The notes below the pieces were generated by a model. The model made no database searches, had not been told where the DNA came from, and worked only from the letters and a program-made list of their open reading frames with translations. From the IMG/VR virus record IMGVR_UViG_3300012582_000004, positions 248,001 to 312,000 of that record: 64,000 bases of DNA. One strand, written 5' to 3'. The translations under genes were made by a program, and so were the position numbers. Each line of letters starts with the position of its first letter. Position 1 is the stretch's first letter. The stretch comes from a virus. This document shows, in pieces, positions 21,726 to 28,779 of this stretch.

Positions 21726-22129
21726 ATAGTTTTAAGTGTTGATGAATGAAATCCAATAAGTTCTAATTTTTTATTATGTAGTACATTTAAAAAAATAAAA
21801 TAGCCTTCTATTTTAATTATTTCATATGTACCAGGATAGTCATGTTTTTTAAATTTTACTACTTTCCCAACTTTGAAATTATTTTTAGGTTTGTTCCAAT
21901 TAGGAATTAAATTAGACAATATTTTAGGATTAGTTAATTCTGTCATATATTCTTCAACAGATTTTCCCGATTTGCGAATATATCTTTCAATCTTTTCACC
22001 ATCTAAAATACTTAATTCACCTGATCTTTTAGAACAACTACGATATGCAGTAAAATTACCAATTGGTAATTCTAACTTAATATAGTTATTATGAATATGA
22101 AGTTTAGGTTTAGATGCTATAGTTTCCAT
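21722..22129 (-). CDS. Protein with C-terminal SH3/KOW-like domain
   Basis: A 135-residue protein. Residues 85-135 (FKVGKVVKFKKHDYPGTYEI, then FIFLNVLHN) have the strand and Gly pattern of a KOW/SH3-like barrel. The N-terminal part has IERYIRKSGKSVEEYM. It is the first gene after the structured leader at 22147-22200, which could regulate it. Function unknown. Confidence 0.6.
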   Translation of the reverse strand: METIASKPKLHIHNNYIKLELPIGNFTAYRSCSKRSGELSILDGEKIERYIRKSGKSVEEYMTELTNPKILSNLIPNWNKPKNNFKVGKVVKFKKHDYPGTYEIIKIEGYFIFLNVLHNKKLELIGFHSSTLKTI

Positions 22130-22146
22130 ATTTTTAGTTTAACTAT

Positions 22147-22200
22147 CAAAGGATGTTGACTCGGCCTCCGTGAGCCTGTAAGATCATCTTTTTACGAGAC
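22147..22200 (-). ncRNA. GC-rich structured 5' leader
   Basis: Between the class-1 promoter (22215) and the ATG at 22129 lies an RNA of about 80 bases that is visibly GC-richer than its surroundings. Possible pairings are CTCG with CGAG and GGCTC with GAGTC, and AAAGATG with CATC-CTTT. Other class-1 transcripts here are nearly leaderless, so a long structured leader is notable. Confidence 0.4.
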
Positions 22201-22214
22201 TTTAATAGCTAATA

Positions 22215-22246
22215 CAAAGATAGTTAAAAATGTATTAGAATGCAAA
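22215..22246 (-). promoter_or_regulatory. Class-1 promoter with long leader
   Basis: Minus-strand TTTG (22243-22246), 20 bp, TATCTTTG (22215-22222). The start codon lies about 85 bases downstream, unlike most sites of this class. Confidence 0.7.
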
Positions 22247-22267
22247 TTTTTGTAATCAAATAACGTT

Positions 22268-22978
22268 TTATTCTAAATCATAATCAACAAGTTGATTTCT
22301 CATTTCTTTTATACCATCTCTTTTATAATATGTTTCAATTAAAGGATTAATCGTGTTATTAATATCTTCAATTTCAATTGGTGTGAAAGATAGTCTAATA
22401 AAACATCTTTCAATAGTGTTATTAATTTCAGGTCTTCTATGAATAATATAAGGGTCTAAACCATATAAGACTTTACTACCCATTGTTTTTATATCATCCG
22501 TATAATCAATTCTTTTTTGAAAATATTTATGAATATTATGTTTTAATGGATTAAAATCTTTGGGAATAATAAAAGACTTTTCGATATATTCCGTAGGTAA
22601 AATATCTGTCCAAATATAATTTTGTTCAGGAAGATGTGTTATTGTTTTTGAAAATCCATCCACATGCCATTCATCATCCGTAGTAGATTTAACAAAACCT
22701 TTTCTTATAGTTAAATAAACAAATGGTTGAATTATACCCATTTCTTTTTGATAAGCATCAGCTTTTTCAATTAGAGATTTACACCATGATAATTCATTTG
22801 GTATTTGATAATCATTGAACATTCTTTTGATGAGCATACGCAAAATATAGAATTCTTCTTTTGGTTGAATTAATTCTATATGTCCTACATTATCTATAGT
22901 ATTAGTAGCACTATATTGTTCTATATTCAATACCTTAAACGCTCTATCTTTAAGCATAAAGGATTCTATAATTTTCAT
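22268..22978 (-). CDS. 2OG-Fe(II) oxygenase-like protein
   Basis: A 236-residue protein with W-H-V-D-G-F at 104-109, giving an HxD pair (H105, D107), a distal H180 in YIIHRRPE and R191 in RCFIRLSF. This is the HxD...H...R order of 2-oxoglutarate/Fe(II) dioxygenases. Substrate is unknown; phage members can modify nucleotides or proteins. It is followed closely by the small genes at 22982 and 23196, read from the promoter at 23566. Confidence 0.6.
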   Translation of the reverse strand: MKIIESFMLKDRAFKVLNIEQYSATNTIDNVGHIELIQPKEEFYILRMLIKRMFNDYQIPNELSWCKSLIEKADAYQKEMGIIQPFVYLTIRKGFVKSTTDDEWHVDGFSKTITHLPEQNYIWTDILPTEYIEKSFIIPKDFNPLKHNIHKYFQKRIDYTDDIKTMGSKVLYGLDPYIIHRRPEINNTIERCFIRLSFTPIEIEDINNTINPLIETYYKRDGIKEMRNQLVDYDLE

Positions 22979-22981
22979 AAT

Positions 22982-23191
22982 TTATTTTATTAGTCCAACT
23001 TTTTTTTCTGCTGAATATCTTTTTATAGCTTTTTGGATTATTGAATCAGGGTTCTTGATAAAGTCGGATTGACTAGCACATGAACACAGTACGTTATTAA
23101 CAGATAAATGAAGTATGTTGCTATTTGGCGTAGATACATTAAGATTGAATATATCATTTTTATATCTATAATTAATAGTTTTATTTAGCAT
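22982..23191 (-). CDS. Small beta-rich protein
   Basis: A 69-residue protein with NLNVSTPNSNILHLSVNNVL strands followed by CSCAS and a C-terminal basic helix. Not recognised. It lies 3 bp before the oxygenase-like gene. Confidence 0.55.
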   Translation of the reverse strand: MLNKTINYRYKNDIFNLNVSTPNSNILHLSVNNVLCSCASQSDFIKNPDSIIQKAIKRYSAEKKVGLIK

Positions 23192-23195
23192 AAGA

Positions 23196-23561
23196 TTATT
23201 TTTTAACCAATTCTAAACCTTTTTCAATTCCATATTTTAAAGCTTCATTATATTTAAAGCCTTTGAAATCATTATGATATGTTTTTAGATTTGTAAAACA
23301 TATCATATTACCCATACCAATATGTGTTATATTATAATTATTAATTACATCAACAACATATTTATCAGGTAAAGATATTCTAACTTGCACAATTATTTTA
23401 TGATTTTCTCTTAACCAAGTTTGAAGTAATGATGGAGTTGGTATTTCTCCTAAATAATCATTTTCAGATCTTTTATTTTGAAACTCAAATCCTTTTTGGA
23501 CAGCTAATTTAACTATTTTATATAATGCTTTTATTTCAGATATTCTATTTGAATTTTCCAT
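23196..23561 (-). CDS. Family-E phage protein, copy 2
   Basis: A 121-residue relative of 18541-18951 and 44736-45062: VKLAVQKGFEF, PTPSLLQTWLRENHKIIVQV and YNEALKYGIEKGLELVKK. It is the first gene behind the class-1 promoter at 23566-23597, with four bases between -7 box and ATG. Function unknown. Confidence 0.75.
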   Translation of the reverse strand: MENSNRISEIKALYKIVKLAVQKGFEFQNKRSENDYLGEIPTPSLLQTWLRENHKIIVQVRISLPDKYVVDVINNYNITHIGMGNMICFTNLKTYHNDFKGFKYNEALKYGIEKGLELVKK

Positions 23562-23565
23562 GATA

Positions 23566-23597
23566 CAAAGATACTACAATTTGTATTAAAATACAAA
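23566..23597 (-). promoter_or_regulatory. Class-1 promoter
   Basis: Minus-strand TTTG (23594-23597), 20 bp, TATCTTTG (23566-23573), TATC, ATG. It overlaps the 3' end of the upstream gene. Confidence 0.75.
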
Positions 23598-24020
23598 TTT
23601 ATTATAAAAAAATTGATCGGCTAATATATCTTGACATTCGGAAATATCAAAAATCTTAGTAAATTCTTTATCATCAGTTATTATCAAAGATAAATATGAA
23701 TAGTATCCATTATTAGAACCATATCCAGGTATCTTTACAGAAAATTCTTGTATAGGTATTAACTCTATACCATACCCTTCTATTCTATTGAAGAAATTAT
23801 CATTTGACAAGTCAAATTCTAATCCTTTAAAATCGTCTAAAGTTAAATCTGAAAAATGAAGATAGTGATACTCACAGCAATCAGACTCATTGTATGAAGA
23901 TAATTTTATACCATACTCAAACTCTACGAATTCGGCATTTACTGCAACAACTTTTACTCTTGTTACGTCATCATCCTCTTCTTCTTCATCGTCCCAATCA
24001 TTGTAATCTAAATCTTTCAT
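23586..24020 (-). CDS. Acidic protein with CCE motif
   Basis: A 144-residue protein with a very acidic N terminus (WDDEEEEDDD at 9-18) and the block SDCCEYHYLHFSDLTLDDF around residues 46-64. This resembles a phage family I remember as DUF7448 (tentative). Its function is unknown. Its 3' end contains the promoter of the next gene. Confidence 0.6.
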   Translation of the reverse strand: MKDLDYNDWDDEEEEDDDVTRVKVVAVNAEFVEFEYGIKLSSYNESDCCEYHYLHFSDLTLDDFKGLEFDLSNDNFFNRIEGYGIELIPIQEFSVKIPGYGSNNGYYSYLSLIITDDKEFTKIFDISECQDILADQFFYNKFVF

Positions 24021-24025
24021 AAACT

Positions 24026-24121
24026 TTATCTGTTTTTTACATGTGATTGGTGGTGCATTAGCTGATGCTTATAACATCGAAGCTTTTCTGTTTTAGTATC
24101 ACAACCAAGAGCTATGCACAT
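24026..24121 (-). CDS. Cys/His microprotein
   Basis: A 31-residue frame starting MCIALGCDTKTEKLRCYKH: C2-x4-C7-x8-C16-x2-H19, the spacing of a short CxxxxC...CxxH zinc knuckle found in many phage proteins. It fits exactly between two genes, overlapping closely with the preceding stop (TAACTATG). Confidence 0.5.
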   Translation of the reverse strand: MCIALGCDTKTEKLRCYKHQLMHHQSHVKNR

Positions 24122-24123
24122 AG

Positions 24124-24456
24124 TTAATTTAGTTCTTTCCACATGTTTTTAACTTTATCCAATGTTTCAGAATTGAGGTTGCTTCTAAATTTTACAGCTT
24201 CTTCTTTTCGTTTATCATCTTCTAATTTAGACTGAGTATCGTAGGCACTTTTAAACGCATATAGAATCTCTTGTGAAACCCCGTAAGCTTTGATACCATT
24301 TGTAACGAGTTCTATGCTTTCTCCTGCGATTATAGACATAAGAATTGTCCAAGCATTTCCTTCGGATATTTTTCTATCGTTAACTAAGAAATAGAAATAC
24401 TTCTTTAATACGTTATCATCCGATTTATTAGAAAAGAATTTTGCGTAATCACTCAT
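24124..24456 (-). CDS. Hypothetical helical protein
   Basis: A 110-residue helical protein (KKYFYFLVNDRKISEGNAW, then a Lys/Glu-rich C terminus). Not recognised. Spacing of 3 bp to the upstream gene puts it in the operon of the hydrolase. Confidence 0.6.
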   Translation of the reverse strand: MSDYAKFFSNKSDDNVLKKYFYFLVNDRKISEGNAWTILMSIIAGESIELVTNGIKAYGVSQEILYAFKSAYDTQSKLEDDKRKEEAVKFRSNLNSETLDKVKNMWKELN

Positions 24457-24459
24457 AGT

Positions 24460-24939
24460 TTATCTTTTAGAATTAGAATTACTAATAACTTCTTGTTTCT
24501 TTAACTCAGCAATATCTTTAGAAGATAAGAATTTTCTTTTTGGTTTATCTGATTGAACAATCAGATGTTTCATTTGTGACTTTCTTTTCCAATTCTTATA
24601 AAAAGATATTTCATAAACATTGTACACACCTTCCGCATTTTTACCATTCACTTTACAATAAGGAACGGATACCCACCAATCTTTACATTCATCAGGAAAT
24701 GAATATCCTTCGAATTGATATTTATCCCATATAACCTCAGATACAATATTATATTCCCACACGCTATATGGAATCCATACTTTCGATTTATTAGGAACAA
24801 GTTTATCAAATTTAATACACTCGTTTAACCAATTTTCAATTTTATAACTAGTACCATCTACATTAATAGTAGGCATCACTTCTTTTAATTTTTCAAGTGT
24901 GATTCCAGTACCGCCAAAATATTTTTCTAATCCTGTCAT
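24460..24939 (-). CDS. Hypothetical protein
   Basis: A 159-residue protein from the ATG at 24939, just after the hydrolase stop. It contains WIPYSVWEYN and DECKDWWVSVPYCK, and a basic C terminus (KPKRKFLSSKDIAELKKQ). No family is recognised. Confidence 0.6.
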   Translation of the reverse strand: MTGLEKYFGGTGITLEKLKEVMPTINVDGTSYKIENWLNECIKFDKLVPNKSKVWIPYSVWEYNIVSEVIWDKYQFEGYSFPDECKDWWVSVPYCKVNGKNAEGVYNVYEISFYKNWKRKSQMKHLIVQSDKPKRKFLSSKDIAELKKQEVISNSNSKR

Positions 24940-24946
24940 ATAATTT

Positions 24947-25486
24947 TTATTTAGAACACTCAATAAGTTTTGCATCAATTAACTCAATTAACTTCAAATG
25001 GGTTTTAGTAAGGTTTCTATCCTTTTTTAAACCTTCAACAATAAATTTGTTATGAGTAATTGTTTTAATTTTAAACTCGTCTGACATATTATCCATATCT
25101 GATAGATTTTCTAATCTATCAACAAGTTTTATCACGAGTGAATAACTCGATATGTTTAACATTTTTTCAAGTAAATATACTTCTTTACCTTTTTCAGCAA
25201 TCAACTCTTTATCCGAAGTTAATTCTTCTACAATTGCAGCTACATGAAAGCCAAACTCTTTTGCAATTTCATCTAAAGAAGTTTCGCAATCTTCAACTAC
25301 ATCATGTAGAATAGCAGCAATGAATAGCAAAAGTTGATTTTTACTTTTCTTGATTTTACCTAGTGTGAACATAACAGATAGTGGATGAAGTATATAAGGG
25401 CGTTGGTCGCCTTTACGCACTTGACCAGCATGTTTATTTGTAGCGAAAACAATTGCTTTTTCTAATATGTCAGATGATAATTTCAT
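24947..25486 (-). CDS. MESH1-like (p)ppGpp hydrolase (HD domain)
   Basis: A 179-residue protein; the ATG at 25486 sits directly behind a class-1 promoter, so an upstream in-frame start is rejected. It has the HD metal ligands in the order and spacing of RelA/SpoT hydrolase domains and MESH1: KHAGQ (H19), LHPLSV (H34), LHDVVED (H61, D62) and KLVDRLENL (D123). There is no synthetase domain. It would be expected to hydrolyse ppGpp or similar alarmones, damping the host stringent response or toxic synthetases. Confidence 0.8.
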   Translation of the reverse strand: MKLSSDILEKAIVFATNKHAGQVRKGDQRPYILHPLSVMFTLGKIKKSKNQLLLFIAAILHDVVEDCETSLDEIAKEFGFHVAAIVEELTSDKELIAEKGKEVYLLEKMLNISSYSLVIKLVDRLENLSDMDNMSDEFKIKTITHNKFIVEGLKKDRNLTKTHLKLIELIDAKLIECSK

Positions 25487-25490
25487 AGTA

Positions 25491-25522
25491 CAAAGGTACG
25501 AAAATTTGTATTTAAATGCAAA
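25491..25522 (-). promoter_or_regulatory. Class-1 promoter for the hydrolase operon
   Basis: Minus-strand TTTG (25519-25522), 20 bp, TACCTTTG (25491-25498), TACT, ATG. Confidence 0.75.
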
Positions 25523-25585
25523 TTTAAGATACATTATCTAAACAAATTATGTATTTTTTATATAATTAAAAATAATAATTTAGTT

Positions 25586-25855
25586 ATGAAAACAATTGTA
25601 TGTAAAAATACTTCTAATGGTGTAACAAAAAGTTATGGTGTTTTAAACGAAGAAGGTGATATTATTATAATGTCATATTTAATTAATGATATTAAAAATT
25701 TAATAGCCCAAAATGTAATTTTTACTACTAAACAAGGTGGTCATGTTTATGTAGAACCTGGTACAGGTATTTTAAAAACAAGAAATAATCATACACAATT
25801 AGACAATTTATCAAGTTTAAATCAATGTTCATTAAATAATAGAATTACTAAATAA
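25586..25855 (+). CDS. DUF3892-like protein
   Basis: An 89-residue protein. The segment from the N terminus to GGHVYVEPGTGILKTRNNHT and LDNLSSL fits the pattern of DUF3892 (a final YLRTxxDxTxxDNLxxLP). Function is unknown. It is a one-gene plus-strand unit among minus-strand genes, closed by a strong terminator. Confidence 0.6.
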   Translation: MKTIVCKNTSNGVTKSYGVLNEEGDIIIMSYLINDIKNLIAQNVIFTTKQGGHVYVEPGTGILKTRNNHTQLDNLSSLNQCSLNNRITK

Positions 25856-25858
25856 AAA

Positions 25859-25891
25859 AAAGCCTTCCTGTTATTATAGGAAGGCTTTTTG
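25859..25891. terminator. Strong intrinsic terminator
   Basis: AAAGCCTTCCT, an 8-base loop and AGGAAGGCTTTTT form a perfect stem with a T run, directly after the DUF3892-like gene. Flanking A and T runs allow use in both directions. Confidence 0.9.
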
Positions 25892-25934
25892 AATTTCATA
25901 TTAGGTTTATAATAATAGTATATCTTAAATCTTA

Positions 25935-26018
25935 TTACGGTTGTCCACGAATTCTCATAAGAGCTGGGTTTAAAAGGTTATAAGGGTTATAAGGGTTATA
26001 AAATATCATTATAATCAT
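25935..26018 (-). CDS. NPY-repeat microORF (possible)
   Basis: A 27-codon frame, MIIMIFYNPYNPYNLLNP plus nine residues, whose YNP repeats are encoded by a tandem GGTTATAA-type repeat (about 25973-26001). The related position after the 27731 gene has only a short frame, so this may be a by-product of repeat expansion. Confidence 0.3.
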   Translation of the reverse strand: MIIMIFYNPYNPYNLLNPALMRIRGQP

Positions 26019-26046
26019 TAAGTTAGACTACTTAAAGATGGTCCTT
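26010..26046. repeat. Duplicated 3'-end block, copy 1
   Basis: About 35 bases around AAGTTAGACTACTTAAAGATGGTCC recur almost unchanged at 27707-27743. In both places the block includes the last codons and stop of a small membrane protein gene. Confidence 0.7.
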
Positions 26047-26190
26047 TTCTTTTTTGTTATTTTTAATTAATACGTTAACTGAACCATATAATGTTCGATT
26101 CGATATAACAAAGAAGTCTTTGTCTACAGGTAAGAACAATAATGTAATAGTACCTATTAAAATGAATGTGAGATATATAATCAGAACCAT
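26032..26190 (-). CDS. 52-residue membrane protein ending KKEKDHL
   Basis: The ATG at 26190 is fixed by the promoter immediately upstream. The protein has one to two hydrophobic helices (residues 1-22) and a charged end. It is the same length as its paralogue at 27731-27889 and shares the KKExDHL end. Function unknown. Confidence 0.65.
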   Translation of the reverse strand: MVLIIYLTFILIGTITLLFLPVDKDFFVISNRTLYGSVNVLIKNNKKEKDHL

Positions 26191-26195
26191 TGATA

Positions 26196-26227
26196 CAAAG
26201 TTAAACAGAATCATTTAATTATCCAAA
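26196..26227 (-). promoter_or_regulatory. Class-1 promoter
   Basis: Minus-strand TTTG (26224-26227), 20 bp, TAACTTTG (26196-26203), five bases, ATG. Confidence 0.75.
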
Positions 26228-26230
26228 TTT

Positions 26231-26353
26231 TCAATTAAATTTCTTAACAATTTTTTTAAATTTTTCAACCCGTTTACTTATATACTTTATTGATACACAT
26301 AATAAAATTATGAATAATGCGAAAAAGAAATTATTAAACCATTTTATTTTCAT
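26231..26353 (-). CDS. Single-helix membrane microprotein
   Basis: A 40-residue protein: hydrophobic residues 6-22 and a strongly basic tail (KRVEKFKKIVKKFN). This is the form of many phage membrane microproteins, including holin-like and membrane-stress peptides, but no specific function is shown. Confidence 0.55.
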   Translation of the reverse strand: MKIKWFNNFFFALFIILLCVSIKYISKRVEKFKKIVKKFN

Positions 26354-26355
26354 AG

Positions 26356-26886
26356 TTAAATTTTTTCGTCAAAAAATACTTCAAGATGATCTTTGTTATA
26401 GACACCAGTAATGCCTCTAACACAGTTTATATCACCGCTACCTGATTCAATTCGTAATCTGATACTATCCTTCATGAAAGCTTTTTTCCATACGGATAAA
26501 GACGTTTTAATCCATGAACCACTTCTTTCTAATACATCAAATGGTTTAGCATCTAAGTGATGCCAAATGTTTATATCTTTTTTAACTTTAAATTCTCTGC
26601 GGATATTACCATATACTTTTTCTCTTCTTTTAGTATGAGCAGTCCAAATTTCATCACGTTCTTCTTCTGATAAACCTTTTGTAATAGGTTCTTTTGGAAA
26701 AATATATTTTTGAGTTGAACTAAGTGAGCCAATTAAAAAGAATTCTTGAGCAATTTTAGGCATAGCATAAAAGCCTCTTGGTGCAGGTGGTTGATGAAAT
26801 GTAGTACGTTCCTTAGAATAGCCTTCTTGATTCTTTAAATCAAGCCCACCAAATCTTACAAAAACATCTAATGATTTACCTTTCAT
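26356..26886 (-). CDS. Conserved hypothetical protein
   Basis: A 176-residue soluble protein with HQPPAPRGFYAMP (31-43), a LSEEERDEIWTAHTKRREK helix and INIWHHLDA. I have the impression of similar proteins in Bacteroidota phages and mobile elements, without function. It is the first gene of its unit, four bases behind the -7 box. Confidence 0.65.
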   Translation of the reverse strand: MKGKSLDVFVRFGGLDLKNQEGYSKERTTFHQPPAPRGFYAMPKIAQEFFLIGSLSSTQKYIFPKEPITKGLSEEERDEIWTAHTKRREKVYGNIRREFKVKKDINIWHHLDAKPFDVLERSGSWIKTSLSVWKKAFMKDSIRLRIESGSGDINCVRGITGVYNKDHLEVFFDEKI

Positions 26887-26890
26887 AATA

Positions 26891-26922
26891 CAAAGGTAAT
26901 AAATATTGTATAGAAATACAAA
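26891..26922 (-). promoter_or_regulatory. Class-1 promoter
   Basis: Minus-strand TTTG (26919-26922), 20 bp, TACCTTTG (26891-26898), TATT, ATG. The terminator of the upstream unit ends right at its -33 box. Confidence 0.75.
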
Positions 26923-26923
26923 A

Positions 26924-26953
26924 AAAAGCCTCTAAAATTTTAGAGGCTTTTTT
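26924..26953. terminator. Strong intrinsic terminator
   Basis: AAAAAGCCTCTAAAA and its complement form a long perfect palindrome ending in a T run on either strand. It closes the PepSY-like gene unit. Confidence 0.85.
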
Positions 26954-26981
26954 AAATATTTTTTAAAAGATGTAAACATTA

Positions 26982-27461
26982 TTAGAAAATACAAGATACA
27001 ATTATAGCAACTGTTAAAAGTGTACCACCAGCAATTGGAATTCCCATAAAATTGCGAGCTTTGCGTGAATCTTCAAGTTCTCCTGTACCATTATATACGT
27101 TAGTATAATTATGCTTACCTAACTTGGATTGTACATCATATGTAGTAGTATTTTCTTCATAGTCTACTACACGAGTAATAGATTTAACGTCATGTCCTTT
27201 TAAATCTTCGGCTACTAAAACTGGCGCATCATCAAGCTCGATGGTTTCAATTTTTAATAGCAATTCTCCAGTAGGTGACATAAGGAGAGAACCAAATGTG
27301 GTTTCAGTTTTAAAATAGGCTTCGTAGCCATGTCTATTTTTGTGCCATTTCACATCTTGTGTGGGGTATACTTTTTTCAATGACTCCATTACTTGAGTCG
27401 GAACTTTCATTGCATGTGAAGCAAAGGAAATGAATAGAAGAATAAAGATTAGCTTTTTCAT
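26982..27461 (-). CDS. Exported PepSY-like protein
   Basis: A 159-residue protein with a signal peptide (MKKLIFILLFISFASHA) and repeats of the PepSY-like/BLIP pattern: VMESLKKVYPTQDVKWHKN, then a YEAYF strand and SPTGELLLKIE. A hydrophobic C-terminal segment (GGTLLTVAIIVSCIF) may anchor it. Such proteins are common in Bacteroidota genomes, suggesting host origin. It should sit in the periplasm. A structured RNA lies 5' of it. Confidence 0.7.
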   Translation of the reverse strand: MKKLIFILLFISFASHAMKVPTQVMESLKKVYPTQDVKWHKNRHGYEAYFKTETTFGSLLMSPTGELLLKIETIELDDAPVLVAEDLKGHDVKSITRVVDYEENTTTYDVQSKLGKHNYTNVYNGTGELEDSRKARNFMGIPIAGGTLLTVAIIVSCIF

Positions 27462-27513
27462 ATAATTTTTGGTTTAGATTGTGAATAATTTTTTTATCTC
27501 TGTGGTTTTTCCA

Positions 27514-27589
27514 TGGTAGCTGAGATACTTCCGCTCTAGGCTTTCAAGGAGAATTTTTGATACAATCTCAACTCTCCGAGCCACTACCA
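27514..27589. ncRNA. Structured RNA element with possible pseudoknot
   Basis: TGGTAG (27514-27519) pairs with CTACCA (27584-27589) to close the element. Inside, TGAGAT (27521-27526) can pair with ATCTCA (27565-27570), while GCTC (27533-27536) and GGAGA (27548-27552) can pair with TCTCC-GAGC (27573-27581). The two inner helices cross, so they form a pseudoknot or exclude each other. It lies in the 5' region of the PepSY-like gene; transcription from the minus strand is likely. Confidence 0.45.
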
Positions 27590-27706
27590 ATGCTATCAAA
27601 TCTACTTGTAAGGCTTATTAGGCTGTGGTACATACAAGTTGTACTCTTTAGAAGTACTTGGAGATTAAATATTTTTAATTATTATTTTAGTTTATAAGTA
27701 TAAAAT

Positions 27707-27743
27707 TTATAATCATTTAAGTTAGACTACTTAAAGATGGTCC
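27707..27743. repeat. Duplicated 3'-end block, copy 2
   Basis: Near-identical to 26010-26046. The two copies mark an old duplication of a small membrane-protein gene and its 3' flank. Confidence 0.7.
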
Positions 27744-27889
27744 CTCTCTTTCTTATCAATCCGAGCAATAGGCATTTGATAAGTAGCGATACAATACATG
27801 TTAACACCTATGAAGGTGTTCCTCTTTGTCTTAATGCTCAACATTACTACGAGCATTAAAGTTAGAAAGATTAGATACAGTAGAATCAT
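27731..27889 (-). CDS. 52-residue membrane protein ending KKERDHL
   Basis: A hydrophobic N terminus (LLYLIFLTLMLVVML) is followed by a polar tail with KKERDHL. It is a paralogue of 26032-26190 with the same length, promoter layout and 3' repeat. Function unknown. Confidence 0.65.
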   Translation of the reverse strand: MILLYLIFLTLMLVVMLSIKTKRNTFIGVNMYCIATYQMPIARIDKKERDHL

Positions 27890-27894
27890 CAGTA

Positions 27895-27926
27895 CAAAGT
27901 TAGTGAAATTATTTCAGATAATCAAA
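27895..27926 (-). promoter_or_regulatory. Class-1 promoter
   Basis: Minus-strand TTTG (27923-27926), 20 bp, TAACTTTG (27895-27902), five bases to ATG, as in the paralogous unit at 26196. Confidence 0.75.
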
Positions 27927-27928
27927 TT

Positions 27929-28150
27929 TTAGAGAAACTTTATTTCATCAAATATATTCTTTAAATCTTTTTTATCTATAGAATTTTTCTTTTCGACTCT
28001 ACTTCTTATATCAAGAGGATAACCATATTTAACATAATTACCTTTACCTGTAATAGAGTCGTACTTTTCAGTTCTATCTTTTCCTCGTGCCCCATCAGTA
28101 TGTCCAAAGAACTTACGTGTAGTTTTTTTATTTGCTTTTTTACTTGCCAT
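27929..28150 (-). CDS. Small basic protein
   Basis: A 73-residue protein from the ATG at 28150, starting MASKKANKKTTRKFFGHTDG. The Lys/Arg-rich N terminus suggests nucleic-acid binding. It overlaps its upstream neighbour by 11 bp. Not recognised. Confidence 0.55.
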   Translation of the reverse strand: MASKKANKKTTRKFFGHTDGARGKDRTEKYDSITGKGNYVKYGYPLDIRSRVEKKNSIDKKDLKNIFDEIKFL

Positions 28151-28511
28151 AATTTTTACTTTTACTTTGAAATAAAGCATTAATAGTTATATTTTCATAA
28201 TTCTCATTTAATATTACGAAATGGGTTTCAAAAATATTGGGACCATTATCATAATATATGAGATATTTTGCTTTATTTTCATTTTTCAATTCGTTAAATA
28301 TATTTAATATGTCTGATAAATGTTTTCTATATGGTAAAGATATATCAAAAAGTTTACCATAGTCTAATACAATATCATTATCATTACTACCACGAGAATC
28401 ATATGTATATACATCGTAATGTAATCTATATGGAGTTATTACACCATCTTTAATACCAAATATTTTAGATGGAATTTTATTTACTTGTTTCAAAATTTTG
28501 CTATTTTTCAT
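28140..28511 (-). CDS. Hypothetical protein
   Basis: A 123-residue protein with a basic start (MKNSKILKQVNKIPSK) and a beta-rich body (KYLIYYDNGPNIFETHFVIL). Not recognised. Confidence 0.6.
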   Translation of the reverse strand: MKNSKILKQVNKIPSKIFGIKDGVITPYRLHYDVYTYDSRGSNDNDIVLDYGKLFDISLPYRKHLSDILNIFNELKNENKAKYLIYYDNGPNIFETHFVILNENYENITINALFQSKSKNYGK

Positions 28512-28538
28512 ATTTCAGATAATCAAATTTTAGTGAAA

Positions 28539-28772
28539 CTATTTTAGTAAATAATTTATCACAATAGCACCAAATAAAGCTATTACAAATATTGTAGGTA
28601 GCATATAATACCTCATGAATTTTTCTTGTTTTATAAGAGAAACATTAAGGTCATTAATCATACCTGTAGTTTTTCTATATCTGTCTTCTGCTTGTGTCAG
28701 TACCATATTATTGACTATTAAAGCCTCTTTTAATTCTTCTGGTATTATAGGATTTTGTATAAGTTTTAACAT
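28539..28772 (-). CDS. Tail-anchored membrane protein
   Basis: A 77-residue protein: helical cytoplasmic part and one C-terminal membrane helix (residues about 55-76, YYMLPTIFVIALFGAIVIN). Function unknown. It lies 7 bp after the next upstream gene. Confidence 0.6.
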   Translation of the reverse strand: MLKLIQNPIIPEELKEALIVNNMVLTQAEDRYRKTTGMINDLNVSLIKQEKFMRYYMLPTIFVIALFGAIVINYLLK

Positions 28773-28779
28773 AGAGAAA

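Noticed and set aside
27484-27600. A tRNA in the GC-rich block before the PepSY-like gene
   Set aside because: The closing stem is present, but there is no TTCRANN loop or D arm on either strand.
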